A DNA stretch of 20,000 bases from Prorocentrum cordatum (lineage: Eukaryota; Sar; Dinophyceae; Prorocentrales; Prorocentraceae): NCBI GenBank assembly GCA_963575745.1, contig CAUYUJ010014180.1:162501-182500 (forward strand), written 5' to 3'. The translations under genes were made by a program, and so were the position numbers. Under the pieces are notes generated by a model. The model was given only the letters and a program-made list of their open reading frames with translations. It had not been told where the DNA came from and ran no database searches. Below, piece by piece: positions 8,481 through 17,760 of the stretch (position 1 is the first letter of the stretch; each line of letters starts with the position of its first letter).

Positions 8481-9600
8481 CAGAGCTGGGCGCGCCTGCG
8501 AAGGCGAGCAATGCGCACTGCCCTGCGCTTGCTGGCCGCGAGCCGAGCCTTGGCCTTGAAGACCGCGCGCCTCTTGCCAGTGGAGACGTCCATGCCGAGA
8601 TCGGTGCCGTGAAACCCATGACGAACTGGAATACCTTGCTTATGTAGCTGGGCGGCCGTCTTCCTGCCGTCCTTCGGGGACGTTGGCAGTAGCACTGGCA
8701 TGTCTGAAAGTGCGAGCCGATGGTTATGTGCAAGATCGGCGAGCACCGCTGTGGCGTTGAGAACATCAGTCTGGACTTTAATATGAGGACCTTCTGCGCG
8801 AGCAACTGCGTCGTCGATGGAGGCCCCGAAAGTGGCGAAGCTGGCCCTGTTGTACGCCGCTTGCATCAAGGGGTGCAGGAAGAGCTCGGCCACTCGAACT
8901 CCGCGAGGAGAACCTGCCACTAAAGATCGGGCGGCGAGGATGGCGCCTGAGGCACCCAGGTTGCCTCGAAGATAGGGTGGGCCCGCGCATAACTCCAGGC
9001 CCAGCAGCGCAACAATGGCGGGGAACTTGAGGTCAAGCGCCGCCTTCCCCATCTAAACCCAGGACAGCGAGTCGCACAATTTCTCGATGTCTGAAAGCAG
9101 CGTGGCTGCTGAGATCCCAAGGGCCACCGCCGATTCATCGAGCAGCGCGCGAAGGAACGCCGTTCTGAGAGAGCTGCTGCCAGCCACCGCAGTGACCTAA
9201 AAGTCCGATAACTCCTGCGACCACGTGGAGGTAACTCCGTATCGGACTCGGCTCCAGATCTTCGCTGTCTCAAGAAGTAGGCCAATGACCCTCTCCCCTC
9301 CTTTGGGTTCGGGCAGCAATGCTCCAATCGAGGCCAGTATCTGAGCTGACCAGATTCCCTCCTGCTCGACGCTGCTAAGGAGGTCGCAGTAAGCCCGACG
9401 ACCTTCCCGAGGAAGTCGCTGTAGATCTAAAGGCGTGGTTGAATCAACCCCGCTGGCCTTGGTGCCCAGCGCCCGGAGGACCTTGTCAATCTGCTCAACC
9501 TCCAAAAGAGCTAGTTCCTCCTCTCGACACTGCACGTGTAAGCGTTTGAACATGCTGAAGACGTCATCTGGGGTATCAACTGAATCTCGCCACAGGCGGT
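8480..9600 (-). pseudogene. Element B: reverse transcriptase interrupted by two TAG codons
   Basis: One frame runs from about 9600 to 8480 with TAG at 9197-9199 and 9053-9055 as its only internal stops. The N-terminal box IDKVLRALGTKASGVDSTTP is followed by ALLPEPKGGERVIGLL, the finger motif. After the first TAG, LLSDIEKLCDSLSW is motif A with the catalytic Asp kept (about 9091). After the second TAG, LVAGSPRGVRVAELFLHPLM is motif B, and FGASIDDAVARAEG is motif C with the DD pair kept. The downstream TDLGMDVSTGKRRAVFKAK box is typical of this RT group. All catalytic Asp residues are present, so only stops and frameshifts disable it. It would copy the element RNA at the nicked target. Confidence 0.8.
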
Positions 9601-10352
9601 CCCAGGCTCGAACGGGTCGCCGACGACCCGACTGTTAACTACTGGGTCCGCTGTAACAGCCCTGGGGCCCCTGGCCACCGAGCGAAGAAGACCTGGCTGG
9701 GAACGCCATTTCTCCTTGGCCCAGCAAACAAAGGCATGCCGCCTTAAGGTGAAGCATCTGGCCTGAGAACGGCGAGCCAGCCTCTCCGTGAAGTCGGCGA
9801 AGTCATCGCGCTCGAGGCTGGTCGCCCCCGAGAAGGCTCGAGATCCATCAAGACAACGCTGCTGATCTGCGACTCCTTCGGGCACTTGTCCGAAATAACT
9901 GGCTGGGACAAAACTGGCAGCATCCGATGCGCGACGACTGAGTGCTGCAAGACATTGCGCTTGCTGGCGGGGGCCCTTACCAGGCCCATGAAGGGCAAGT
10001 CGCCTTTGAACAACTGTAAGGACTGTGCCCCGCCACTCGCCTGGCCCATCTGTCATGCGGGCTCGCCCTGGGGTCGACTTCGTTTGTCTCCAGCAAAGAG
10101 AGTAACCTTGAGCTCGAGTCACAGTCAATGGCGCTTCAAGTTGATGGTGGAGAGCGTTGGTGCGCTCTACGCTGGAAGACCACTGCGCGCACTGGCTGGC
10201 GACTGCGCCAGGCCCGCACGAATTGACCTGACCCAGGAAATGCGAGTCGACCACGTAGCGGCACTCAGCGCTGGGCTCTGAAATTGAAAGTGGAGGCGCC
10301 CACAACCCCAGCGGGATGCGAAGTCGACTGGCGGGCTGGCATCCGTCAACAT
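9511..10352 (-). pseudogene. Element B: linker between endonuclease and RT
   Basis: An open frame from 10305 to 9511 shows no catalytic motif. It contains Arg/Gln-rich and basic helical stretches such as FADFTERLARRSQARCFTLR and then HAFVCWAKEKWRSQPGLL, followed by RAWDRLWRDSVDTPDD in the neighbouring frame, which leads into the RT. In related LINEs this spacer is a helical, poorly conserved region. The frame changes near 9560-9600 and again near 10350. Confidence 0.6.
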
Positions 10353-10381
10353 CGGCTGGTTGTGTAGGGCGCCGTGGTCTT

Positions 10382-11005
10382 CTAAAAGATCAGGTGTGAC
10401 CTGGGCCGTTCTTGAGCTCGCCGCTTCGCTTTGGCGGCAGACCTTTTGATGCGGGGGTCTGCAGCGAGCGTTGGCCTGGTCACCTTGGGGGCTGGTTCAG
10501 GTAACTGAAAAATCTGGCACCACCACCTGCGCATGCCGTCGCGAACGTCGATCTGCAAGGCGCAATGCGTCTCCCATGGCACTTGCACCTGAGCCCGAAC
10601 ACTGTACCTGGTGGAAGTGCCGTTCTTGGCAGTGGCGTAGTCTATGAAGGAGTCCTCGTGTCCTTCGTCGCAAGTGGCGCCAACATCTGGCAACAGGAGG
10701 GAGCCTCCCATCTTGAGTGGCCATTGGGTCTCCTCTAAAGAGGACGGGGACAAATTCCAATCTCCGACCAAAAGCCATGGGCCAGCAAGCCCATGAAGAA
10801 AGGACGCCAGCGCAGCGAGTACTTGACCACTGCGCCCTCTGACGCCCAATCCTGGCCAGAGATAAACGGCCACCAAAACCAAGCTACCAGATGTCATGTG
10901 CGATACCATCACAGAGAATCCTTTCGCGGGGCCAGGCTGACGTGACGCGAACGCTTGCTGACGAACAGCCTGAAATGACGCGGTAGCTAAATGCGTCTTG
11001 GCCAT
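10382..11005 (-). pseudogene. Element B: divergent endonuclease/exonuclease/phosphatase-type nuclease
   Basis: The 207-residue frame contains SLVLVAVYLWPGLGVRG (residues 41-57), GPWLLVGDWNLSP (75-87) with the G-D-x-N active-site box, GATCDEGHEDSFIDYATAKN (109-128) and VPWETHCALQIDV (142-154). The fold order (Y-x-x-P/L, GDWN, D-x-x-x, H) fits an EEP-family nuclease that nicks the target DNA. The usual terminal S-D-H is replaced by W-E-T-H, so the catalytic Asp before the His is absent. No N-terminal Q-E box is found in frame upstream, and a TAA lies just before the first ATG. Whether the loss of SDH is decay or a family trait cannot be told from one copy. A basic tail follows. Confidence 0.58.
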
Positions 11006-11136
11006 GGCCCATTAACCACCTGAAGAACCTCCTCGTCCCGTGGGGGTGCTGCCAGTGGCACTGACCCCCCAGCCATCCTTGTCGAGGTCGTGCTCGATCT
11101 TGGAGTGAAAGCTGGCTGCGGTAATATGGGCCTCCA

Positions 11137-11799
11137 CTAAGCAGCACACTGAATACGGCGAAGAATTGACATAGCGGAGGGCTTGTGGCCCCCATTCTGT
11201 GGTGTTGCCATAGAGAATCGAGAAATCGTGCTCGTTGGCTGGGAGCGTGGATGGCGACGGGGCTTCATTGACCTGCTCCCCGCCTGCGCTGACAGCCCCC
11301 CCCCCCTGGGGACCTCGGTGAGGTCGATGGCTGGGCAGCGGCCGCCAACTTGCACAACAACGGGAGCTTCCTGCTGAACTTCGGGTGGCCCTTGAACGCC
11401 GGGGTCTTCAGGGAACAACTCATCCTCCAAGTCAACGAAAGGGTCGCGTTCCTGCGAGTCGACGATGGCTCGAGGGGCAACGCGCCCTGGCGCCTCCGAC
11501 GTGGACTCGGCCATGGGAGCGCGTGGGAATGGGGCGAAACCAAAGGTGCCCCAGCCCTCTGGACCAGAAGAAAAAGCCGCCAAAACCGGCCCACACGTGC
11601 CAATCGATGTTCGGGGAGCCACCACGCCCGAAGAGCTCGTGCCAACTGAAGTGCATGGCGTAGACGATAACGCTCCATTGCAGGTAACCGAAATCGGAGT
11701 CATGGTGCCCTCCCTCAAGCTACTTTGGGGTAGCAGAAGTCGCCGCGCTGGTGGCAACTGCAGTACCTGGAGTAGCCGAACTGGATCCCCTCGCGGCAA
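11137..11799 (-). pseudogene. Element B: ORF1/endonuclease spacer, acidic and Pro-rich
   Basis: The open frame reads through a Ser/Thr/Gly-rich part, then an acidic stretch (DSQERDPFVDLEDELFPEDP), then a basic end. No catalytic motif is visible and composition suggests a disordered linker. It ends at a TAG (11137-11139), after which sequence in the same frame still looks coding for about 40 residues. A C11 run lies at 11296-11306 (plus strand). I place it between ORF1 and the nuclease by position only. Confidence 0.45.
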
Positions 11800-12896
11800 C
11801 TGAAGTACCTGGGGTAGCAGAAATCGAACCGCTCAAGGTGCCTGAAGTGCTGAAGGACGCTCCAAGCGAGCAGGGCGGAGTCGCCGAAACCGAACCGCTC
11901 CTGGAAGCTGGCGAACTCGGCGCACCAGAGCCTCCTGCGATTCCGCAACACGGGGTCAGCCTGGTTACGTACACGGAGCTGGGCTCACGCTCGTGGCCAG
12001 GGGGCTCGCGCCGTGAAGCAGCCCCCACCTTCGCGAGCTCTCGGCGACCCGTGAAAGTCGGCAACCCAGTTGCGGGACTGGAAGCCGCCGAACTCGCAGA
12101 GGCAAACCACGCAAGCCCCTTTTCTGCCTCTTCTTGGGGCGTGAGAAATTCAAGTGGGTCGTGCGCTCTGACCTGGCCACCGTAGCGGGGTGGCCGATGC
12201 CCGAATGGCGTCAGATCGTCAAAGTTCCGACTCTCCTGCAGGGACTGGTTTCTGTTCTGCTTCGGAAGCCGCTGCGGCGTCAGCTGCTGGTTTGGCACGA
12301 GCCTCAGTGGCCTTGGCGCGAGCGGAGGCGCGCAAAGCCTCAGGGCTGGACTCAGCGCCGCCAGTGCCACCACCAGAAGAGGCAGCAGGCGCAGGCGGTG
12401 CTGCTGCGGCGCCATCGTTGCCGCGCCCGCGCTTGGCCTCCTCTCTGGTGCGAAGTATCCTGGCCACTTCGCGGAGGTCGAGGATGCGCTGGGCAGCGGG
12501 CCGGAGCGCCTCCTGCAGCTTGGACTGGACGCTGCTGGCCAACTCCTGCTTGATGTGATCCCAATTTTTCTGGGCCGCTGGATCCAACTCCAGGCCCGCG
12601 AGATCGAAGAGCGGACCGTCGACAATGCTGAGCGAGCCCTCATCGACCAGCGTGGACAGGTTGATGGCCGACGTGGCCTGCGGAGCCTGGCTCGATGGCT
12701 GGGGCTGGACGCTCGCCAGCTGCTTGGCGCAGGCGGCCTGCCACGCCTTGTGCGCCGTGTGGGCCGCCTTGACGGCCTCGTCCTCCGCCGCATCGGCGTC
12801 GGCCAGCCATTGCTCGCCCTGCAGGGCGCGGGCCGAGCAGGACTCGAGCCAGGCCTGCGCGCGGCGACAATCGGTGCCTGCACGCCAGCAATCGTC
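11720..12896 (-). pseudogene. Element B: ORF1-like coiled-coil region, N-terminus missing
   Basis: From 12896 the frame reads QAWLESCSARALQGEQWLAD and then AAEDEAVKAAHTAHKAWQAA, an Ala/Glu/Lys-rich heptad-like helix, and continues through LDPAAQKNWDHIKQELASSV and ILDLREVARILRTREEAKRG before a TGA at 12219. The neighbouring frame then continues to 11720 with FGHRPPRYGGQVRAHDPLEF and the Ser/Thr/Pro repeats. Such coiled coils are usual in LINE ORF1 proteins, where they drive multimerisation on RNA. No CxxC finger lies upstream: the open sequence stops at a TGA (12897) and before it lies what I take as the element A 3' region. This supports a 5'-truncated insertion. Confidence 0.6.
11723..11899 (-). 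repeat. Degenerate repeats coding S-A-T-P-G-T-x-V-A
   Basis: In the minus frame ending at 11720, the unit [SG]-S-x-S-A-T-P recurs about four times, twice as SATPGT followed by a V-A pair. At DNA level this shows as similar blocks about 54 bp apart, containing GTACCTGGRGTAGC on the plus strand. It is a low-complexity Ser/Thr/Pro linker at the end of the element B ORF1 part and probably has no catalytic role. Confidence 0.6.
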
Positions 12897-13055
12897 TCAC
12901 ACGAGCGACAGATCCGACTGCCCGCGGCTCAGCCGGCAGCTGACGCGCCCAAGGAAACGCAACAACTGAGGGAGGCGACACGGCCACGCGACCATGGGGG
13001 GGGAAGGAAGGAGGACCGTCGCACATATGGAAAAGGATTCGACTGTTAGCAGATC

Positions 13056-13088
13056 TGCTGCTGCTGCTGCTGCCCCCCCCCTCCCCCC
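13056..13088. repeat. CTG repeat followed by C runs
   Basis: About six CTG units on the plus strand run into two long C tracts interrupted by one T. The repeat follows the element A tail coding sequence and marks low-complexity sequence near the A/B junction. Confidence 0.85.
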
Positions 13089-13121
13089 CGCTCGGTTGGC
13101 CTGGGAAGGGCGCGGCGGCAG

Positions 13122-13764
13122 CCTCCTCCTGCTCGGCCATCTCTCGGGCCCGGCGCAGGAGGTACTGGTGGAGAGGCATCGGCCGCTCGTACTCGATGGG
13201 CGAATTCTTGGAACCTCCCGGATTCCTGCCTTCAAGCAGGAGGTTCCACTGAGTGCGGTCTCCTGGTCTGACGCACTGTCCTGCACACACAGAACTGAGG
13301 GGCCGCACATATGATCCGGCGAACTTCCAACACCGACGACAGACGACAATAAACGACCCTCCTCTATGCTGTGCGCAAATGAACAGCGCATGCCCTTGCG
13401 GACTGTTGCGCAACTCTGCAAGCGCCTGAGAGTAGCCAGGACAGGTGCCTGGCTTCTTGGTTGCCGCCCTGCCGCGGCAGTCAATGCACAAGAGACGCTT
13501 CCCTGACGCCTCCCACCCGCGCCCCCGCGACTCTCCGCGAGGCTGAGCGGGGCGGGGGGCCGCGGGAGGAGGCGGAGGGGGCGGAGGGTGGGACTGCTTC
13601 CAAATCACCTGACTGGAAGCCGCGCCGACAGGAGGGGAAAGAGACTTGACTGGCTTCTTGTAAGCCTTCTCGGTCAAACTGGGGCCTATTGGCGGCAATT
13701 CCTGTAGGGCCCTGGCAACATATCTCAAATATTTACTGATCAACTTACACTGGGACACATGCTA
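13122..13764 (-). pseudogene. Element A: C-terminal Cys-rich zinc-binding tail
   Basis: The frame continues directly from the RNase H across a TAG at 13762-13764. After a helical start (KLISKYLRYVARALQELPP) and a Pro-rich spacer with eight consecutive Pro, it contains KRLLCIDCRGRAATKKPGTC, then HALFICAQH, then VVCRRCWKFAG and SSVCAGQC. Cys residues 90, 93, 105, 127, 139, 142, 157 and 161 could form two zinc ribbons. A basic segment ends the recognisable protein near 13122, after which CAG-type repeats and C runs begin. The tail resembles that of element B in layout. The frame displayed as starting at 13758 begins with GTG and is not a real start. Confidence 0.7.
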
Positions 13765-13789
13765 TCCAATCTCGGCCTCTGAGGGCCTG

Positions 13790-14230
13790 TTGAAAGCCCG
13801 AGACGCGATCCCCGCAAAACGATCGGCCCCGTGGTTGCCCAGAGTGTCGGCCCATTCTGTCGAGCCAACAGGGTGGGCATCTAAACTTTGGTGCGCCTTG
13901 ATCTTGGAAAATCGGAGGTTCTCGTGCCAGCCGATGGCTCCTCGCGCGAGCAGCCCGATTCCTGCATATTTGTTGTGTCGCGAGAGACCAGTGGCATAGA
14001 GGCCGACTATGCCCTGATAATCAACTGAAATATCTGTGATGTTGGGGGGGAGGCGAGGGCAGCAAACACGGCGCAGTGCTCAGCAGCAGGAGAGGATTGG
14101 GGGAGGAGTCGGCCGACTTGGCCCGTTTGAGCGGCGATCACTTTGCCTTCGGCACTGGTCTTTACCACTGCCCAGCCTGCCGTTTCAAAAACTTTGCCCC
14201 CTGGTTTCAGGGCCGAGCCATCCGAGGAAA
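13790..14230 (-). pseudogene. Element A: RNase H, catalytic residues intact, broken by one frameshift
   Basis: The first box is GKVSSDGSALKPGG with Asp at 14222-14220, the second is SSPAAEHCAVFAAL with Glu at 14081-14079. A run of seven C on the minus strand (14044-14050) then shifts the frame. In the new frame the third box reads ISVDYQGIVGLY (Asp near 14022) and the domain ends with FSKIKAHQSLDAH and EWADTLGNHGADRFAG, giving the fourth Asp. All four acidic positions of type I RNase H are thus present. A one-base change in the C7 run is enough to explain the break, and a sequencing error there cannot be excluded. The domain degrades the RNA template during element copying. Confidence 0.78.
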
Positions 14231-16212
14231 CCTTGCCCACGAGGGCGGAGGCTGGGGTAGCCGGGGGATCCGGGGACCAGAACTTCATGGATCCAAGTCC
14301 GAGCCCATATGGGGCCCCTATGTCGAATTCTGGTTCAAGCTGAAAACCCGCGGCCCGCGGAAAACTTCCTGGAACGGTGATGCTGGCTATTTCTTCTTCT
14401 GTGAAACTCTCTTGCCTACGGGCCTCAGTCAGGGGGCAACTCAGGAGACGGTGGGGTAGGTCGTCCGATGCTGCACCAAACAGGCATTCTCCTGTGTGCT
14501 CGTCGTACCCTGCCGCTTTTAGTCCACTCCTGGTCCAGATAGCACGGCAGGGGTCGGCCAACAACGTGCTGCGTTCCACTGCTGATAGATTGGCTGATTT
14601 CAAGCATGTCTGAGCGACCTGGCAGTCTAACTTGGCCCCGTCGAGGCCCATATTCTTAGCTGCTTCGCGAGAGAGTGCGTCGTCCCAGGGGCGCCTGAGG
14701 GATTCCTGAAGGAGGCTGGGTGAGGTACTGGCGAGGATGTACTGGTTGCCTCCGGGGTCCTGGATGACGAAGGGGGAGACGAAAGACCACTGGATCCGCT
14801 TGAGGCTGAGATATGCTGCTCCCATCGGGCCACGACAGCTGCTCCATACTGTAGGTGGCCTCGATAGCACCGCGTCGGCCATCTGCCTCAAACCTGGCAG
14901 GTTAAAGCCCGCGGCGGCTGAACCTGTGGCGGCACGCCAGACAAGCTGGCTCCAAAGAAGCACTGGGCCCACTGCTGGCCTCCAGCAAGGCCCCCCCGAG
15001 AGGCAGAGCGAGAGGCTGCGAGAGCGGATAGTGGCACCTGGGCCCGCGATCTTGAGATAGGGCGACTGCGACTTGCGAAGCTCCACGTTATCGATCCCGA
15101 CGACCTCGGACCCGTAGAAATGCGCCTGGCCTAGTCCAGTGTTGTACAGTTTCCTGGTGTCTCCTTGGGCTCTCTTGAGGCTGGCCAGTCGTCTAGTTCT
15201 GGCCTGGAGCTTCTGGCGTCGGGCACGCAGGGTCGATTTTGAAATCCCTCTAAGACGAGCTCCTCCTGATCTAAAGTCGATGCCGAGGTTGGGAGCTACC
15301 GAGACCTTCTTGAGGGGGCCCGCGTACTTGCCTAGCTCCGTCTCAAGGTTTTCCCGGATGTCTCTGGAAGAGGCGAGGACGACCGATTTCTTGTCTGCCA
15401 CTTGGCAGCGCAACTCGTTCTTGATCGCGCCTAGAAGTTGGAAGCAGGCGTCAAGCAACTTCCTCGCAAGCTGCTTCTTGCACGCGTGGAAGATCTGCAA
15501 CAACATATCATCGATGAACAGGCTGAGCTGGACGCAAGGGTGCGCCGCAACCCAAGACTGGAGAGGCTGCTTGCAGTAGACCTGGACTAGATACGTCGCG
15601 AAACCACACCCTGCTGGAACGCCTTTCCCTGGAAACCCGCAATACTGGATTAGCTGGTTAAACGTGAGGAATCTGCTGGGCTGCTACTGACTTATAATGA
15701 CTGAGAGCACCGCGCCATTAAAATTGCTGCTTGCTGCCCGTTGCTGAAGTTCCTCTCTGCGGATATGCTCGTAGTCGTTAGACAGATCCCATAGTGCGGA
15801 TGCTGCATGCGTCGGTTCTTCTGCTCGGCATCCTTGCTCTGCAAGAAGAGATTGTTGAAACACCAGCTCTAAAATACTGCGGCCTGCTTGATGCGCCAGG
15901 AAACTGCAGGGGTTGCGGTTCCCCCATTTTCTAGCTTCGCTGTGTCTCAACATTGCCCAAACTCGGCAAACTCCAGGGAGGGGACCGACGCCCCTGCACA
16001 AGGGCCCACCAGTGGCCTTCAGCTTCGGGATGAGATTAGTAATGATAGCCAGCATCTGGGAGGGCATCGCGCCGAGCTGCTCGATGCACGCCAGCGAGTC
16101 GATACAAAAAATGCAGCTGCTTGTCTGTCAGCAGCTCGAAATGCTCGGGGTGCACCCCGTCCCAGGTCTGACATGTCGGATGGCTGAAAGTCCTGATGGC
16201 TTTCCCGAGAAA
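14230..16212 (-). pseudogene. Element A: reverse transcriptase with FIDD active site
   Basis: The domain begins in one frame with LGKAIRTFSHPTCQTWDGVH (about 16206), shifts near the A6 run at 16106-16111, and continues in a second frame to 14230. Boxes seen are NLIPKLKATGGPL (fingers), SALWDLSNDYEHIRREEL (motif A, Asp near 15788), KGVPAGCGFATYLVQVY (motif B) and SLFIDDM (motif C, 15518-15504). These are followed by NLGIDFRSGGARLRG and RARRQKLQARTRRL (thumb). A TAG at 15684-15686 lies between motifs A and B. Before the RNase H a partly lost knuckle reads GECLFGAASDDLPHRLLSC, in which the second Cys is Gly. The catalytic triad is intact, so a single stop plus one frameshift inactivate it. It would perform target-primed reverse transcription. 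Confidence 0.85.
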
Positions 16213-17040
16213 GGCAGACGTGATGATCGGCAACCCTGCCGTAGTTTCTGGATTCCCTGGGATTCCGGGGAGAGGCGCGCCCTGGATGTCCCAGAGGTCG
16301 GAGAGTCTTTCGGCCTCGCCCTCGAGGAGCTTGCTTGGCCGCCCTGACCAGCGGCCATCTTCGGCCTTCACTTCTTGGGGCTGCCACGTGGAATTGTCGC
16401 TGGACCATCTGTGGGCCCACCCAACTCCTTTGGCCATCTGTGCTGTGACCCACTGCTTCCAGGAGGCGGCGGCTTGAAGCCTTCCCCGAGAACGTTCCTG
16501 GTCGTGAAAGTTGGTTACCTCCTCATGGAACTCAGAGAAGATGCGGGGGGGGGGGGAGGCACGTTGGCTGGGCGCCTCGATGCCCCTCCGCCTGACGTCC
16601 TGCAATACGTCGTCGAGAAAGCGGCTGAACTTGGCGAGCAGGGCACCCAGCTCCTGTACTGACTGAAACTCCTGTGGCGCATCCTGCAAGGCAGACTGTA
16701 CATCTCGCAGGCCTGCCGAAACCCCTATGTGTAAACTTCGCTGCACGCCAACGACCCGAATATTTAGCCACCTGGGCGGCCTGGCATATGACTGCCATCC
16801 ATCACGATGCTTGGACTCTCTGGCTGAGACCCAAACGATCCTGGGCGGCTGGCAAATCTGTCCTCGACTCCTGAGCGGCGTGTCTGTTTGCTGGGCGAGC
16901 GAATCTTCGAGGTCCAGGGCGAACATATCGAAGGCGGCGCTCAAGGCTTGGATCCTCTGTTGTTCTGCTACTCCTGGCTCCTGGATGATCTGCTGAAGCT
17001 GCTGCACTGCTGCGGCTGCTCTGTTCCACCCTTGGGCCCC
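16212..17040 (-). pseudogene. Element A: helical linker between endonuclease and RT
   Basis: The frame from 17007 is Gln/Ala-rich and helical at first (QQLQQIIQEPGVAEQQRIQA), then basic, and ends with ASWKQWVTAQMAKGVGWAHR and GEAERLSDLWD before the RT. A G12 run on the plus strand (16545-16556) encodes Pro residues here. No catalytic motif is visible. The wording K-Q-W-V/A and G-x-G-W-A-H-R is what I associate with the spacer in dinoflagellate LINEs; this is recall only. Confidence 0.65.
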
Positions 17041-17109
17041 TTGGAGGGACCGTGGGGGCGCTTGGTGGGGATCTCCTGGGGCTTGGCCAACCTGGGGATG
17101 AGGTGGTTC

Positions 17110-17760
17110 TTGCCTATCACGACCTGCGCGACGACGGGCCTGTGGGGCGAGAGCGGGTAGTTAACCAGGACCTGGACACTACTGACAGACTCTCCTAAGA
17201 CTCTGCTGGCGACGAAGTAGCCCAGCTTAGACATGCTTCTCTTGGTGAATAGTGTGGGCCCAGGCGAGTGGAGCAGCTGAAATCCTCCTCGCTATATCAG
17301 GCTCGTCTTCTTGATGGCTGACGGCGGCATGTTAAAATCGCCTGCTGCACATACTGGCATGCTGTGGTGGCTCTGCAGCCACCCGATGGCTGCCAGCAAC
17401 TCGAGATTGCTCTGACTGAGGCCTGCTGGGTCCTCGAGGTAGAGGGAGAGCAAAATGAAGGGGGAGATTCCTGGGAGTTCGAGAATAACTGCTGCGATCC
17501 TGCTGGGAGAGGCTGAAGGTGGGAGCACTGCGGGTCGGACACCCACGTCTAGGCCTGCACTGACGAGAATGGCAGTGCCCGACATTGGCCGATTGGCTCC
17601 ACTTGTGAAACTTGGTGGGATAACGGCGTGCCACCCCTCTTTTTGGCACCACTGCTTGGCATCTACGCTGCGACCCCCTGAGATACGAGACTCCTGACAG
17701 CATATCGCAATGACATTCATAGAGAATGACGACGAAACCAAATGTTTGACAACTTCCCAA
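17110..17760 (-). pseudogene. Element A: AP-type endonuclease (EEP family) with a TAG inside
   Basis: The domain starts with NVIAICCQESRISGG (Gln-Glu box; Glu is residue 93 of the frame from 17969). It continues with RPMSGTAILVSAGL, SRIAAVILELPGISPFILLS, LYLEDPAG and PVCAAGDFNMPPSAI, which carries the catalytic G-D-x-N. A TAG follows at 17292-17294. The same frame reopens at once and ends with LVNYPLSPHRPVVAQVVIG, where S-P-H stands in place of the more usual S-D-H; the His is kept. The enzyme would nick chromosomal DNA to prime reverse transcription. It lies in the same frame as the end of ORF1, separated by a TAG at 17973, so I infer that intact relatives make one polyprotein. Confidence 0.75.

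Larger units (their letters stand above)
6160..12960 (-). mobile_element. Element B: non-LTR (LINE-type) retrotransposon, probably 5'-truncated
   Basis: On the minus strand I read an ORF1-like Ala-rich coiled-coil part (12896-11720 and on to 11137), an endonuclease-like domain (11005-10382), a linker (10305-9511), a reverse transcriptase (9600-8480), a Cys-His knuckle (about 7745-7690), an RNase H (7480-6980) and a C-terminal Cys-rich tail (6867-6400). The order is that of a single-polyprotein LINE with RNase H. Frames change at least five times and TAG codons interrupt the RT at 9197 and 9053. No N-terminal zinc finger is found before the coiled coil, unlike element A, which suggests 5' truncation. 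The endonuclease type and RT wording differ clearly from element A, so this is a different family and not a duplicate. The 3' end probably lies near the polypyrimidine tail at 6156. Confidence 0.75.

Noticed and set aside
12640-13758. 372-residue frame taken as a separate gene
   Set aside because: It begins with GTG just after a TAG in the element A frame and continues the RNase H into the Cys-rich tail; its second half is non-coding or antisense-free frame through element B in the wrong phase.
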